DNA of 54,845 nucleotides from Promethearchaeota archaeon (GTDB lineage: Archaea > Asgardarchaeota > Lokiarchaeia > Sigyniarchaeales > SOKP01): assembly GCA_019058425.1 (NCBI GenBank), contig JAHPYZ010000018.1:1-54845 (forward strand), in the 5' to 3' direction. A program made the translations under genes and the position numbers. The notes beneath the pieces are model-generated. The model did not search any database. It saw only the letters and a list, made by a program, of their open reading frames with translations, and was not told where the DNA came from. This document shows positions 44,924 through 53,325 of the stretch, piece after piece. Every line of letters starts with the position of its first letter. Positions within the stretch are counted from its first letter, which is position 1.

Positions 44924-45438
44924 TCTTTATCTTCCTCCTTTAATTTGATCGGGATATACCAATCCATTAATGAATTTTCCATGTCTTTCTCGTCCCATCT
45001 ATCAGGATGGTAAGATTGCATCATAAAAGGGTATGATGGTTCATACTTAGATTCAGGCAACCATTGAGAAAACACATATTCGGTACCTTTACCCATATAT
45101 TTTGATGTAAAGAATAAATACTGAGATTCTGGAAACACTTTGTAAAACATTTCCATTGGAAAAAATTCTAGACTTTTTACTTCAATCCCCACAAAAATAT
45201 GAAATTTCTTATGTTTAGTATAGTCATCTGGTTCAATATGAACTTCATACCCCTGTGCTTTTCCAAATTTTATTGAATCTAGGAAATCTTTGTATTTAAT
45301 ATATAGTTTCATAAATCTATCCCAAGTTTTACCGATTTCATTTCCTCTTTCCCAGCCTTTTGCTGAATGAAAGGGATCTCCGTAATAAACACACCCCAAT
45401 AGTTTAAAAATTTTAGCTTCTAAGACCTTTGGCTCCAA
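44920..45438 (-). CDS. GyrI-like small-molecule-binding protein
   Basis: A 172-residue protein with the GyrI/AraC effector-binding outline: KIFKLLGCVYYGDPFHSAKGWERGNEIGKTWDRFMKLY, then strands FHIFVGIEVKSLEFFP and the end QYLFFTSKYMGKGTEYVFSQWLPESKYEPSYPFMMQSYHPDRWDEKDMENSLMDWYIPIK. Such domains bind drugs or metabolites and are often fused to MerR- or AraC-type DNA-binding domains; here the domain is a separate gene overlapping the ArsR gene by four bases. The start is TTG at 45438; no ATG is available before the upstream stop. Confidence 0.75.
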   Translation of the reverse strand: MEPKVLEAKIFKLLGCVYYGDPFHSAKGWERGNEIGKTWDRFMKLYIKYKDFLDSIKFGKAQGYEVHIEPDDYTKHKKFHIFVGIEVKSLEFFPMEMFYKVFPESQYLFFTSKYMGKGTEYVFSQWLPESKYEPSYPFMMQSYHPDRWDEKDMENSLMDWYIPIKLKEEDKD

Positions 45439-45487
45439 ATGATCAAAGTGATTCTTATTTGTTCTTAATTACATTATTATTTCTAAT

Positions 45488-45497
45488 CTATTTAAAT
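45488..45497 (-). promoter_or_regulatory. Candidate TATA box for the GyrI-ArsR-xylB operon
   Basis: ATTTAAATAG on the minus strand, about 50 bases before the TTG start of the GyrI-like gene; a matching box on the other strand serves TrmO. Confidence 0.4.
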
Positions 45498-45526
45498 GTT
45501 CATTTTTTTTAGGGATCAATTCATAT

Positions 45527-45536
45527 TATTTAAATA
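45527..45536 (+). promoter_or_regulatory. Candidate TATA box for TrmO
   Basis: TATTTAAATA on the plus strand, 33 bases before the ATG at 45569, which leaves a very short leader. Confidence 0.45.
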
Positions 45537-45568
45537 CTAGAAAATCATTTTGTGGTTACCAATATAAA

Positions 45569-46093
45569 ATGGTTATAAAATTGAATAAACAAGAATACAT
45601 ACTAAGACCGATAGGTAAGGTAAGGGTCAAAGGAGATGATCCAAAAACAGCAGAATATTTCCTGGACATCGAAAAACCTTATCGCTCGGCGCTAAAAGAG
45701 TTAGATAAATGGTCTCACGTAATTATTCTTTTCTGGGGCCATGAAATGGATAAAGACGAATATAGGAGACTTGAAGATTGGTCGGTGGATGTTCCTTACG
45801 CCGAGGGGGCACCTAAAACTGGGATCTTCGCAACTCGTGCAGAATATCGTCCAAATCCAATCCTCATGACAACATCAGCAATAATAAATGTTGATATTAA
45901 AAACGGGGTTGTTCAACTAGCGGGGATAGATGCTTATAACAGTACACCTGTTATTGATCTTAAAGCGTATTTTCCGATGTGTGATAGAGTAAGAGATGCC
46001 CATATTGCACCTTGGTTGAATGGATGGCCAGATTGTCTTGAAGAAGGTATTAAATGGTGGGAAGAGCAAAACTTTTTTGAAGATTATGAATAA
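45569..46093 (+). CDS. trmO: TrmO/TsaA family tRNA methyltransferase
   Basis: A 174-residue protein of the UPF0066 family: LRPIGKVRVKGDD at the start, LDKWSHVIILFWGHEMD, GIFATRAEYRPNPI (the conserved R-x-x-x-R-P-N-P-I), and GIDAYNSTPVIDLKAYFP. TrmO uses S-adenosylmethionine to methylate N6-threonylcarbamoyladenosine in tRNA. Codon use here is slightly more G+C rich than in neighbours. It starts with ATG close to a TATA box and is followed by the S51 gene after 11 bases. Confidence 0.9.
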   Translation: MVIKLNKQEYILRPIGKVRVKGDDPKTAEYFLDIEKPYRSALKELDKWSHVIILFWGHEMDKDEYRRLEDWSVDVPYAEGAPKTGIFATRAEYRPNPILMTTSAIINVDIKNGVVQLAGIDAYNSTPVIDLKAYFPMCDRVRDAHIAPWLNGWPDCLEEGIKWWEEQNFFEDYE

Positions 46094-46104
46094 AATTTGG
46101 TGAA

Positions 46105-46743
46105 GTGAATATAAATCTCTTATTAACAAGTAGTTTTCCACAGAAGGACAATCAGCTCATCGTCGAATATCTGAAAAATCAAGGGAATGACTTAAAAATC
46201 CTTTATGTTGGTTTTACTCCTAATTCAGAAAAATACACTAAAAAAGTAATTGATTATGGTTTTTCACATGTCGATTTTCTAAATATAGCTAAAGGGTTTA
46301 ATCTTGAAGATTTAGCTGATTATGATATATTTTCGCTTCATGGGGGAAATCCCTACAATATTAAGCATAAATTGATAAAATCAGGTTTTGATAGCTTTTT
46401 ACTCTCTACAAAAGCCATGATTACAACTACAAGTGGGAGTACCCTAGTAGTATCAAAAGATTATGATATATTCAAGATTCTTTACCCTAAAATGAAAGGT
46501 ACTGATACAAATGGATTAGAACTTTTCCCATATAATGTACTTCCTCATTATCAACGATATAAGAAGCAAGAGGCCGAGATAATTAATTACATAAAAGAAA
46601 AAACTCTCTATACCATACCGGATGGTTCAGCAATTGCATATGATGGAGAGGAAATAGAATTGATTGGGAGTGTGGAATTAAAAACATCAAATGGTAATTT
46701 AAAAATTAAAAAGAAAGGTGAAGTAAGTTGGTCAAAATTGTAG
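46105..46743 (+). CDS. Peptidase S51-like (dipeptidase E/cyanophycinase) protein
   Basis: A 212-residue protein resembling peptidase E. GGN at residues 80-82 (SLHGGNPYNI), a TTSGSTLVV segment at 108-116 where the nucleophile elbow lies, and the LPHYQRY histidine at 148 match the Ser-His sites. The usual S-A-G elbow is S-G-S here, so activity is uncertain. The start is GTG at 46105. It overlaps the next gene by 16 bases. S51 enzymes cleave Asp-X dipeptides in the cytosol. Confidence 0.75.
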   Translation: MNINLLLTSSFPQKDNQLIVEYLKNQGNDLKILYVGFTPNSEKYTKKVIDYGFSHVDFLNIAKGFNLEDLADYDIFSLHGGNPYNIKHKLIKSGFDSFLLSTKAMITTTSGSTLVVSKDYDIFKILYPKMKGTDTNGLELFPYNVLPHYQRYKKQEAEIINYIKEKTLYTIPDGSAIAYDGEEIELIGSVELKTSNGNLKIKKKGEVSWSKL

Positions 46744-47492
46744 ATGTTAATGATAAGAATATTGATGAGCAAGAATTATTTTGTAAAAAAACAAAGAAGA
46801 AATTCCCTGGTTATCAGAACAAAGTTAAATGGATGAAAGAAAGGTTTAAGGAAGGACTAAAGTATAAAGTTTTATATGTAAAAGAGGGGAATAAAGAAAC
46901 ATCCCGAGGGATGATTGAATATATTCCTGGGGAGTATAATTGGCGTGGAATTAAAGCAGATGGTTGGATGGTTATTCATTGTTTATGGGTAGTGGGCAAG
47001 CATAAGAAAAAAGGTTATGGTTCTCAACTTATTGAGTATGCTCTAAAAGATGCAAAAGAAGCGGGATTACATGGAGTTGTTGGTATGACAGCAGATAAAG
47101 GAGGCTGGCTTCCAAAAAAGACGTTATACGAAAAATCAGGGTTTGAATTAGTTGATGAGATGCAACCTTATTTTGGATTATATGGTAAGCGTTTTTCGGA
47201 TGAAGCTCCTAAACCCGCATTTCATCCAATTTCTAAAGAAAAATTAAAGAAGTATCATTCAGGTGTAACAATTTTTTACTCTGATCAATGTCCATACGTC
47301 GTAGACTTAGTGAATGAGATAAGGGATTTGCCTAAGACTGATAAATTAAATTTAGTTAAATTTGAGAGTTGTATAGAGGCTCAAGAAAATGGAATATATC
47401 CTTATGGAACATATTGTGTGATTTGTAATGGTAAAAGGACATTATACCAACATACTCTTAGAAAACAAATTGAAGTGGTTTTAAATAAATAA
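46728..47492 (+). CDS. yoaP: GNAT acetyltransferase with YoaP domain
   Basis: A 254-residue protein. The N-terminal GNAT domain shows CLWVVGKHKKKGYGSQLIEYALKDAKEAGLHGV, with the acetyl-CoA motif R/Q-x-x-G-x-G/A represented by KKKGYG. The C-terminal YoaP-type domain has a thioredoxin-like strand with CPY (FYSDQCPYVVDLVNEI). The start is TTG at 46728 with AAAGGTGA upstream, inside the end of the S51 gene. It acetylates an unknown amine; the family is common in anaerobes. Confidence 0.8.
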   Translation: MVKIVDVNDKNIDEQELFCKKTKKKFPGYQNKVKWMKERFKEGLKYKVLYVKEGNKETSRGMIEYIPGEYNWRGIKADGWMVIHCLWVVGKHKKKGYGSQLIEYALKDAKEAGLHGVVGMTADKGGWLPKKTLYEKSGFELVDEMQPYFGLYGKRFSDEAPKPAFHPISKEKLKKYHSGVTIFYSDQCPYVVDLVNEIRDLPKTDKLNLVKFESCIEAQENGIYPYGTYCVICNGKRTLYQHTLRKQIEVVLNK

Positions 47493-47511
47493 ATCAATAA
47501 GTTAAGCCAAT

Positions 47512-47520
47512 AAAAAAAAA
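47512..47520 (-). terminator. T-run (minus strand) after the 47529 gene
   Basis: Nine A on the plus strand, that is nine T on the minus strand, nine bases after the stop codon of the 47529-47960 gene. Confidence 0.4.
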
Positions 47521-47528
47521 GAATTTAA

Positions 47529-47960
47529 TTATAATTTATTTCTTTCAACAATTTTTAGTTCCATAACGATTTGACCCCATCCACCACATTTCAATCCTAC
47601 ATCAAAACAACTCGTTCGATTGAAACGCATTTCATTAGGATCTGCTCCCACATAAAATAACTCATTGGCAGAATGAATTAATTTATCCAATTCAGAAATT
47701 GCATAAATACATATTTTCTTAGGACATAATTTCGTGAGCAAATTTCCAGCTCCATCGAAATAAAACTTATCTCCTACTTTATGTTGACTATTACAACCAT
47801 GGGATTCTACAACCTCAGCAATAAGAGTTTTGCCTAATAAAGGCAATGATTTGGAAAGAACCTCAATATTTCTTGGATTATCAAGAAATACATCCAATTC
47901 TTTATCATCGTATCCAAGATGTTCTTTAATATTTTCCTTCATTTCTTCACTAATTTTCAT
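47529..47960 (-). CDS. TIGR04076-like Cys-rich protein
   Basis: A 143-residue protein. The second half shows CNSQHKVGDKFYFDGAGNLL, then PKKICIYAISELDKLI, GADPNEMRF, RTSCFDVGLKCGGWGQIVMELKI. The G-H-K-V-G-D-E-F wording resembles TIGR04076-family proteins, but the match is partial. Several Cys (56, 79, 83, 117, 124) suggest metal or disulfide chemistry. It starts with ATG after GGTG and is the last of a four-gene minus-strand operon headed by copy 3 of the Cys-rich ferredoxin family. Confidence 0.6.
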   Translation of the reverse strand: MKISEEMKENIKEHLGYDDKELDVFLDNPRNIEVLSKSLPLLGKTLIAEVVESHGCNSQHKVGDKFYFDGAGNLLTKLCPKKICIYAISELDKLIHSANELFYVGADPNEMRFNRTSCFDVGLKCGGWGQIVMELKIVERNKL

Positions 47961-48008
47961 AAATTACACCTTTTAACATTTTCTATTTATTTAAATTAAT
48001 TTTACTGA

Positions 48009-48557
48009 TTATTGAGATAATTTAAATCGAAATTCGCAAGCATTATCTCCTTCGGATATTCGTTTTAACGGTATAATTTTTCCACTAACACCGATAGCTT
48101 CTAGCCATCCTCTATGGCGAGAATTACATGCACACGTATACTCATTTTCTTTTTTAGATTTTTGAACTTCCTTCCAAATAAAACATTTATCTACAATCGC
48201 AAGCCCTTCATTATGAGATTCAGTATAAAACTTAAATTTCATGACTTTTGGTATTAAGACTTCCATAAATGTGTTAAGAAGTTTAAAACATTCAGGAATC
48301 GATTTGATATCTCCTTTATGGATTCCTAAAGCATTCATTGTATGACGTGCTTCAGTTTTTCCCATTGAACGTATCACATTTTTATTTAATTTATTTGCAT
48401 TCTCAATTCCAAACTCTCTTTTAGTCTTTAAAAACCACTGACCATCATGTTGTGCCCAACACATTTGCAAAATAAATTTTTGGGTCTTTAAGGGAATTTG
48501 AAATTTATCTGTTTGTAGTTGTTTAAGTGATACTACTTTAGAATTTTTTAATGACAT
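48009..48557 (-). CDS. DUF6125/ATC-hydrolase-like protein, copy B
   Basis: A 182-residue protein with CWAQHDGQWFLKTKREFGIENANKLNKNVIRSMGKTEARH in the first half and SEGDNACEFRFKLSQ at the end. The C-terminal part resembles the family of L-2-amino-thiazoline-4-carboxylate hydrolase-like proteins and the C-x-x-H-D-G-x-W-F pattern matches DUF6125. It is a paralogue of the next gene (20 bases between). Function unknown; Cys and His could bind metal. Confidence 0.6.
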   Translation of the reverse strand: MSLKNSKVVSLKQLQTDKFQIPLKTQKFILQMCWAQHDGQWFLKTKREFGIENANKLNKNVIRSMGKTEARHTMNALGIHKGDIKSIPECFKLLNTFMEVLIPKVMKFKFYTESHNEGLAIVDKCFIWKEVQKSKKENEYTCACNSRHRGWLEAIGVSGKIIPLKRISEGDNACEFRFKLSQ

Positions 48558-48577
48558 AATCTGATTCTTATCTCTTT

Positions 48578-49084
48578 TTAATCATTAAAATCGAAAATAT
48601 AATCTCTAAAACACCTGTCGTTTGTATGCATTAAGCACCCATTTAATTGAGGATGTACATCGTACTTTATTCCTAGAGCTTCAAACCATGCTTCAATTCT
48701 TGAAAAAATTGCACATTCATAACTATCTATAACCCCAATACGCTTTACTCCATCATATGCCCAGCATTTATTCATATTGCAGTGCATATAATTCTTTTCT
48801 GGAAAAGTATGTGTGAATTCCATAAAATCTGCTTTAAAGATTTTCATTGCTTCATTCATAATATTTTGGAGATCCTCAAATTTTTCAATTTCTCCAATTT
48901 CCAATAATTTTTGAAGTCGTTTAATTTCAATTTTCGCCATTGACTGCACTGCTGCTTTATTTATCTTATTCGTTTTATCTATCCCACATTCTTGAACACA
49001 ATGAAAAAACCACATTCCATCGTGTGTCATCCAACATTTAATCAGAAGCTCTTTTAAACCATGTTTTTCAATCAATCTTTTCAA
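48578..49084 (-). CDS. DUF6125/ATC-hydrolase-like protein, copy A
   Basis: A 168-residue protein with CWMTHDGMWFFHCVQECGIDKTNKINKAAVQSMAKIEI and a Cys-rich second half (HCNMNKCWAYDG, DSYECAIFSRIEAWFEALGI, NGCLMHTNDRCFRDYIF). The first TTG (49084) abuts an AGGTGA Shine-Dalgarno, so the TTG at 49075 has better spacing. It follows the ferredoxin-family gene by four bases, so they are coupled. It is a paralogue of copy B. Function unknown. Confidence 0.6.
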   Translation of the reverse strand: MKRLIEKHGLKELLIKCWMTHDGMWFFHCVQECGIDKTNKINKAAVQSMAKIEIKRLQKLLEIGEIEKFEDLQNIMNEAMKIFKADFMEFTHTFPEKNYMHCNMNKCWAYDGVKRIGVIDSYECAIFSRIEAWFEALGIKYDVHPQLNGCLMHTNDRCFRDYIFDFND

Positions 49085-49088
49085 TCAC

Positions 49089-50189
49089 CTAATTTTTATT
49101 AGTTTGAGTTAATTTAGCTTTTGCATTCATAATTTCGATATAAGTAGTTTTTGTATTTGATGGTGGTATTATCTCTGTCATATTATGTTCCAGTTTTATT
49201 GCATTTTCGGGACAAGTAGAAACACAAAGCCCACATCCAATACATTTATCACGGTCAACTTCACTTGATCCTTCATTTAAGGAAATTGCATCCATGTTAC
49301 ATCTTAGTTCGCATACTCCACATCCATTACATAATTCAGTATTGATAATAGCATGAAAATTTGAGGCAAATAGGCGTGCAGGATTATCAAAACGTTTTTG
49401 GTTTGTTAGCACTTCACAACAACAGCCACAACAGTTACATATTACAAAAGGCTTTTGAGAATTAGATGGTTGTGGGACCAATCCAGCTTCTTCAAAATCC
49501 CTTATCAGTTCATATGCTTTTTCTTTTGATATAAATTCGGCATCTCCCTTTTCATGGAACATCTTAGCTGCAGATCCAAAAGTCATACAAGTTTTTCTGA
49601 GATCTGTTTTTTTGCAAGGATCATCAATCATATCATGTGCCTTACGACAGATACAATCCATTATTCCAATTTCACTTGACATATTTATTATTTCTCGAAT
49701 CGTGTCATATGATGCAATACTAAGATTAACAGGAATAGATTCTTCAACAGGTATGGTGCGGAGTTGAGGGATACCTGGTACATTATATTCTTTTTCGAAG
49801 TAAGCTTCTTTAAAATACTGAAAAACAGAATTAATCAATTCAGGAGTAAGGCGCCCTAATTGGAACTCATAGATACCAGGGACAAAAGGAGCTAGTAAAA
49901 ATAGCTTTTCAGCATTTTTATTTACTCTTATTATTGTACCTTTTTCATACATCCCTTCTAATTTTTTATCTAATTCTTCTATAGTTAAGTTATTATTCCT
50001 TAGCTTTCGGTGTATCTTCTTAAGTTTTTGAGGATTAAAATTTAATTTCGTTGCTAGTTGGGCTTCTTCTTTAGTAAATAACAATTTTAATAACTGGTAT
50101 TCAACTCTAGAATGTGTTTTTGGAAGCCCTACGGGCATTTTATTAAAATGATCCAACAAATCATCATAAACTCCATTAATTTCATTCAT
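49089..50189 (-). CDS. Cys-rich ferredoxin-domain protein, copy 3
   Basis: A 366-residue protein, third member of the family at 36428 and 37838. Same blocks: HFNKMPVGLPKTHSRVEYQLLKLLFTKEEAQLATKL, CICRKAHDMIDDPCKKTDLRKTC, CNCCGCCC, and two [4Fe-4S] motifs with CNGCGVCELRC and CIGCGLCVSTCP. GGTGA precedes the ATG. It heads the operon with the two DUF6125-like genes and the TIGR04076-like gene and is divergent from TrmB. The more divergent sequence suggests a separate role. Confidence 0.75.
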   Translation of the reverse strand: MNEINGVYDDLLDHFNKMPVGLPKTHSRVEYQLLKLLFTKEEAQLATKLNFNPQKLKKIHRKLRNNNLTIEELDKKLEGMYEKGTIIRVNKNAEKLFLLAPFVPGIYEFQLGRLTPELINSVFQYFKEAYFEKEYNVPGIPQLRTIPVEESIPVNLSIASYDTIREIINMSSEIGIMDCICRKAHDMIDDPCKKTDLRKTCMTFGSAAKMFHEKGDAEFISKEKAYELIRDFEEAGLVPQPSNSQKPFVICNCCGCCCEVLTNQKRFDNPARLFASNFHAIINTELCNGCGVCELRCNMDAISLNEGSSEVDRDKCIGCGLCVSTCPENAIKLEHNMTEIIPPSNTKTTYIEIMNAKAKLTQTNKN

Positions 50190-50251
50190 TTGGTATTCAC
50201 CATTTTATGAGTGATAAAAAAGTACTCTTTATAATGGTTTATCGATCAAAA

Positions 50252-50270
50252 ACAACTAGATTTAAGTTGT
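50252..50270 (+). promoter_or_regulatory. Candidate operator between TrmB and the ferredoxin operon
   Basis: ACAACT and AGTTGT form a six-base inverted repeat with a seven-base spacer, 19 bases before the TrmB ATG. In the 99-base divergent region it could be the TrmB binding site. TATA-like TTATAAAG near 50228 is available for the minus-strand operon. Confidence 0.35.
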
Positions 50271-50288
50271 AATCCGTATTGATGCATA

Positions 50289-51194
50289 ATGATGTCTGAT
50301 TACTTACTAGAAGATTTAAAAATTTTTTTGAATGATGCGAATCTTACTACATATGAAATAAATGCATATATAGTACTTTTAACATCCTCAAAAGCAAATC
50401 CTCCTTCTGCTAGGCAAATATCTTCGCAATCGGGAGTCCCAAGTGGCAGAATTTATGAAATTTTAGAAGATTTAAAGATAAAAGGTTTAATTGAAATTAT
50501 TGAATCACGTCCCAAGAAGTTTAAGGCTTTCTCATTGAATAAAGGTCTTGATAATTTAATTAAGTATCAATCCATCCAAAGTAAAAGAAAAATTGACTAT
50601 TTACATAGTAAAGCTAAATTACTTGAAACTGAATTGTATAATTCTGGAGTTTTTATACATAAAGAACCTTCAAAGATTTTTTGGTCGACCACATATGGTA
50701 CAAAATCAATTCTTTCTTTATATGTTAAACATATAACCGAGGCAAAGCAAGAAATCATATTTAATGAATTTATAAACAAGAATACTGTAAAGGTAATACC
50801 TTTTGGAAAAATGATATATGAACCTTTACGAAAGGCAATTGAGCGGGGCGTAAATGTAAAGGACTTATGGTCTTTTGAGTATGATGAACGACCACTTTCT
50901 AAAGAGGAGGAAGAACAAAATATTAATATTTTTAAAGAGATATTAAGGATTCAAGAGGAACTTTACGATTTATCTCCTAAATTATCGGGATTTCAAATGA
51001 AATACACTTTCCATCGAACTCCAACTTATTTTGATATAATTGATAAAAAAAGGGTTATTTTCAAATTACAAAATCCATTAAAACCTTATCAAATCTTTGC
51101 TTGTATGAATGTTGTCGATCCTAGCTTAGCTGAAGAATTGAGAACCAAATTTATTAGTATGTGGACATTTGAAGCAATAGCAGTTAAGGACTAA
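50289..51194 (+). CDS. TrmB-family transcriptional regulator
   Basis: A 301-residue protein. The N-terminal winged helix (1-80) reads LTTYEINAYIVLLTSSKANPPSARQISSQSGVPSGRIYEILEDLKIKGLIEII. The C-terminal domain with a PLD-like fold spans about 100-300. TrmB proteins bind sugars or other ligands and act as repressor or activator in archaea. It is divergent from the ferredoxin-family operon, which it may regulate. Two ATGs side by side start the gene. Confidence 0.85.
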   Translation: MMSDYLLEDLKIFLNDANLTTYEINAYIVLLTSSKANPPSARQISSQSGVPSGRIYEILEDLKIKGLIEIIESRPKKFKAFSLNKGLDNLIKYQSIQSKRKIDYLHSKAKLLETELYNSGVFIHKEPSKIFWSTTYGTKSILSLYVKHITEAKQEIIFNEFINKNTVKVIPFGKMIYEPLRKAIERGVNVKDLWSFEYDERPLSKEEEEQNINIFKEILRIQEELYDLSPKLSGFQMKYTFHRTPTYFDIIDKKRVIFKLQNPLKPYQIFACMNVVDPSLAEELRTKFISMWTFEAIAVKD

Positions 51195-51217
51195 AATTAT
51201 TGGATAAAGAAATTCCT

Positions 51218-51880
51218 CTATCTCTTTTTAGGAATTATGATTTTTGTGGTTTTAGGAGCACTTTTTTGAATAAATTTTATCCCTTCCCTTTCTTCTTCAA
51301 TCCAATGAATAGGGTATAAAATCTTTGGCTTAAAGGCATTTACAGCTTGAATTACTTCATTGGGGCTCATCATATATGGTTCTCTAACCGTAAGAAATGC
51401 AATGTCTATATTTTTTAAATCATTCATCTCTGGAATAAAACTTGAATCTCCTGCATGATAAATCCGGAAGTTATTAAGTTCAATAATATAACCAAGCCAT
51501 CCAGCTGATTCTGGATGCGCTGTTGATGAGTAAGCAGGAACAGCATTAATTTTAACATCGTTTAATGTTATTGTTTCACCTGATTTTATTACATATATAT
51601 TAAAATCATAATGATGATTCAATAATTCTTCCTCACAATCTAATGGACATACAATAAATGTTGTAGGTTTAACTAACTCTTCCAGGGTTTTGACTGAAAA
51701 ATGGTCATCATGGGAATGACTTATTAAAATCAAATCTGCTTTATGTTCCATACCTTTTTCTGATAAGTTAGCGGGATCAAAATAAATTACATTCTTATCG
51801 TTAATTTTTATGCAGGCACCACCATAAATATGTGTGCTTTCCAACCATTCTATCTTCTCAAGAAAGTCATTTATTTCCAT
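51218..51880 (-). CDS. Metallo-beta-lactamase-fold hydrolase (UPF0173-like)
   Basis: A 220-residue protein with the HxHxDH motif as HSHDDH (55-60), a later SSTAHPESAGWLG and IYHAGDSSF, and the final LYPIHW. This is the small metal-dependent hydrolase family UPF0173/YtkL, which binds two metals at the His/Asp cluster. The substrate is unknown. It is convergent with the TrmB gene. Confidence 0.88.
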   Translation of the reverse strand: MEINDFLEKIEWLESTHIYGGACIKINDKNVIYFDPANLSEKGMEHKADLILISHSHDDHFSVKTLEELVKPTTFIVCPLDCEEELLNHHYDFNIYVIKSGETITLNDVKINAVPAYSSTAHPESAGWLGYIIELNNFRIYHAGDSSFIPEMNDLKNIDIAFLTVREPYMMSPNEVIQAVNAFKPKILYPIHWIEEEREGIKFIQKSAPKTTKIIIPKKR

Positions 51881-51980
51881 GATTTTTACAGATGATTGTC
51901 TTTTTTTAAATTTTATTTAAGAAATTAATAAGAGTTAGAATAATAAAAAAACTGCTTAGAAACAAAACCTATTATTACTA

Positions 51981-52553
51981 TTATGTCGTTCCTGACATTT
52001 TTATTGCTTTTTGACCAACTTCAAAAGCTTTTTTCATTATATTTTTTTTTTCACGGACTGCACCTCTACTACCTACTCCAGGTGCTAATATTGTATCTAT
52101 TAATTCCATATTCAAATAGTCTAAAACATCTGTAAGGATTCCTACTGTATGACGTGCATATTTTGGATGTCCTCCTTCAAATGGAATCACAAGAATGACA
52201 CGTTTTCCTTTAAAATCTTGATGTTTTGGGCAATACCATCTGTCTAAAAAAAGTTTGAATTGTGCCGTTGGACCCCACCAGTATATAGGAGTACCAAGAA
52301 CCCAGATATCACATTCCTCCATCTTTTTCAGCAGTTCAAGCATGTCATCATCGTGCATACATTTACCTGTTTTATAACAACTATTACAAGCTTGACATGG
52401 ATTAATTTTTAATTTATTTAATATAACTTTTTTAACTATAGCTCCAGCACCTTCTGCACCTGATAAAACTTCATCAACTAAAATCTCAGTGTTACCACTT
52501 TGACGTGGACTACCTATAATGCCTAAAACTTGACTATTGGAGAAATTAATCAT
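51981..52553 (-). CDS. NADPH-dependent FMN reductase / flavodoxin-family protein
   Basis: A 190-residue flavodoxin-type protein: LGIIGSPRQSGNTEILVDEVLSGAEGAGA binds the FMN phosphate, CQACNSCYKTGKC is an iron-sulfur-flavoprotein-like Cys motif, and WVLGTPIYWWGPTAQFKLFLDRWYC forms the flavin contact. Iron-sulfur flavoproteins take electrons from ferredoxin. Here the Cys set may bind [4Fe-4S] although spacing differs from the archetype. Function unknown. Confidence 0.85.
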   Translation of the reverse strand: MINFSNSQVLGIIGSPRQSGNTEILVDEVLSGAEGAGAIVKKVILNKLKINPCQACNSCYKTGKCMHDDDMLELLKKMEECDIWVLGTPIYWWGPTAQFKLFLDRWYCPKHQDFKGKRVILVIPFEGGHPKYARHTVGILTDVLDYLNMELIDTILAPGVGSRGAVREKKNIMKKAFEVGQKAIKMSGTT

Positions 52554-52689
52554 GTAGATTAAAGATTTTTAATATTTAAGTTGGATATAATAAATATTTC
52601 TATTATTTCAATTTTATTTATATAATTATATGGATAAGAAATGTTAAAAAAAAAGAAATTATAGTTTAAATTTTTTAAAAATATTCAGT

Positions 52690-53109
52690 TTAATCATATC
52701 TTTTGTAAGTAAAGAGTAGCCAGAAAAATCCTAGAACACCAACAATGGTAGCAATAATTATTATATAATTGGGCCAATATGCTACATCAAAAGATCCACC
52801 CACCCATGAAATCATAGTCATTATACCCGATACTGCCATTATGCTAAGTACTACTAATCCCATTCCCAATGCGTATTCCTCTTCTCTAAACAATCCAATA
52901 CCCGCAATTAGACACCAGAAACCTAATAATATTGAAATAGCACCTTGTCCACCAAACACAGATTGTACTGCAGAAGTATCTGCCCAATCTGGAACAACAA
53001 TACCCGCCCAAGCTAAAAATTCCGTGACAGCTTTGAAGATAAAGAGAAGTCCGATTATGATCATTAAGAAATTCAATAATTCATTTGAATCTTTCTTTTT
53101 TTCACTCAT
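52690..53109 (-). CDS. Small four-span membrane protein
   Basis: A 139-residue protein with four predicted spans (about 12-37, 53-73, 78-100 and 112-134). It has a charged N-terminal tail and no signal for a known family. Followed on its strand by a T-run. Function unknown. Confidence 0.6.
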   Translation of the reverse strand: MSEKKKDSNELLNFLMIIIGLLFIFKAVTEFLAWAGIVVPDWADTSAVQSVFGGQGAISILLGFWCLIAGIGLFREEEYALGMGLVVLSIMAVSGIMTMISWVGGSFDVAYWPNYIIIIATIVGVLGFFWLLFTYKRYD

Positions 53110-53325
53110 TTTATTTTCAACCTTTAAAATTTTTAAGTTAAATTGAATGTTAAAGATGAATAGATGACATTATTATATAAACTTAATTCATTTATTTTAT
53201 GAATAAAACATAGAGATTATGATTTCTACTAATTTTATAAATATAATTCAAATGGTTCTTTTAGATATGAATATGATACTCCAAGTTTTTCTGGTTAGCG
53301 ATATAAAAAGTGAAGATTAATCCTA

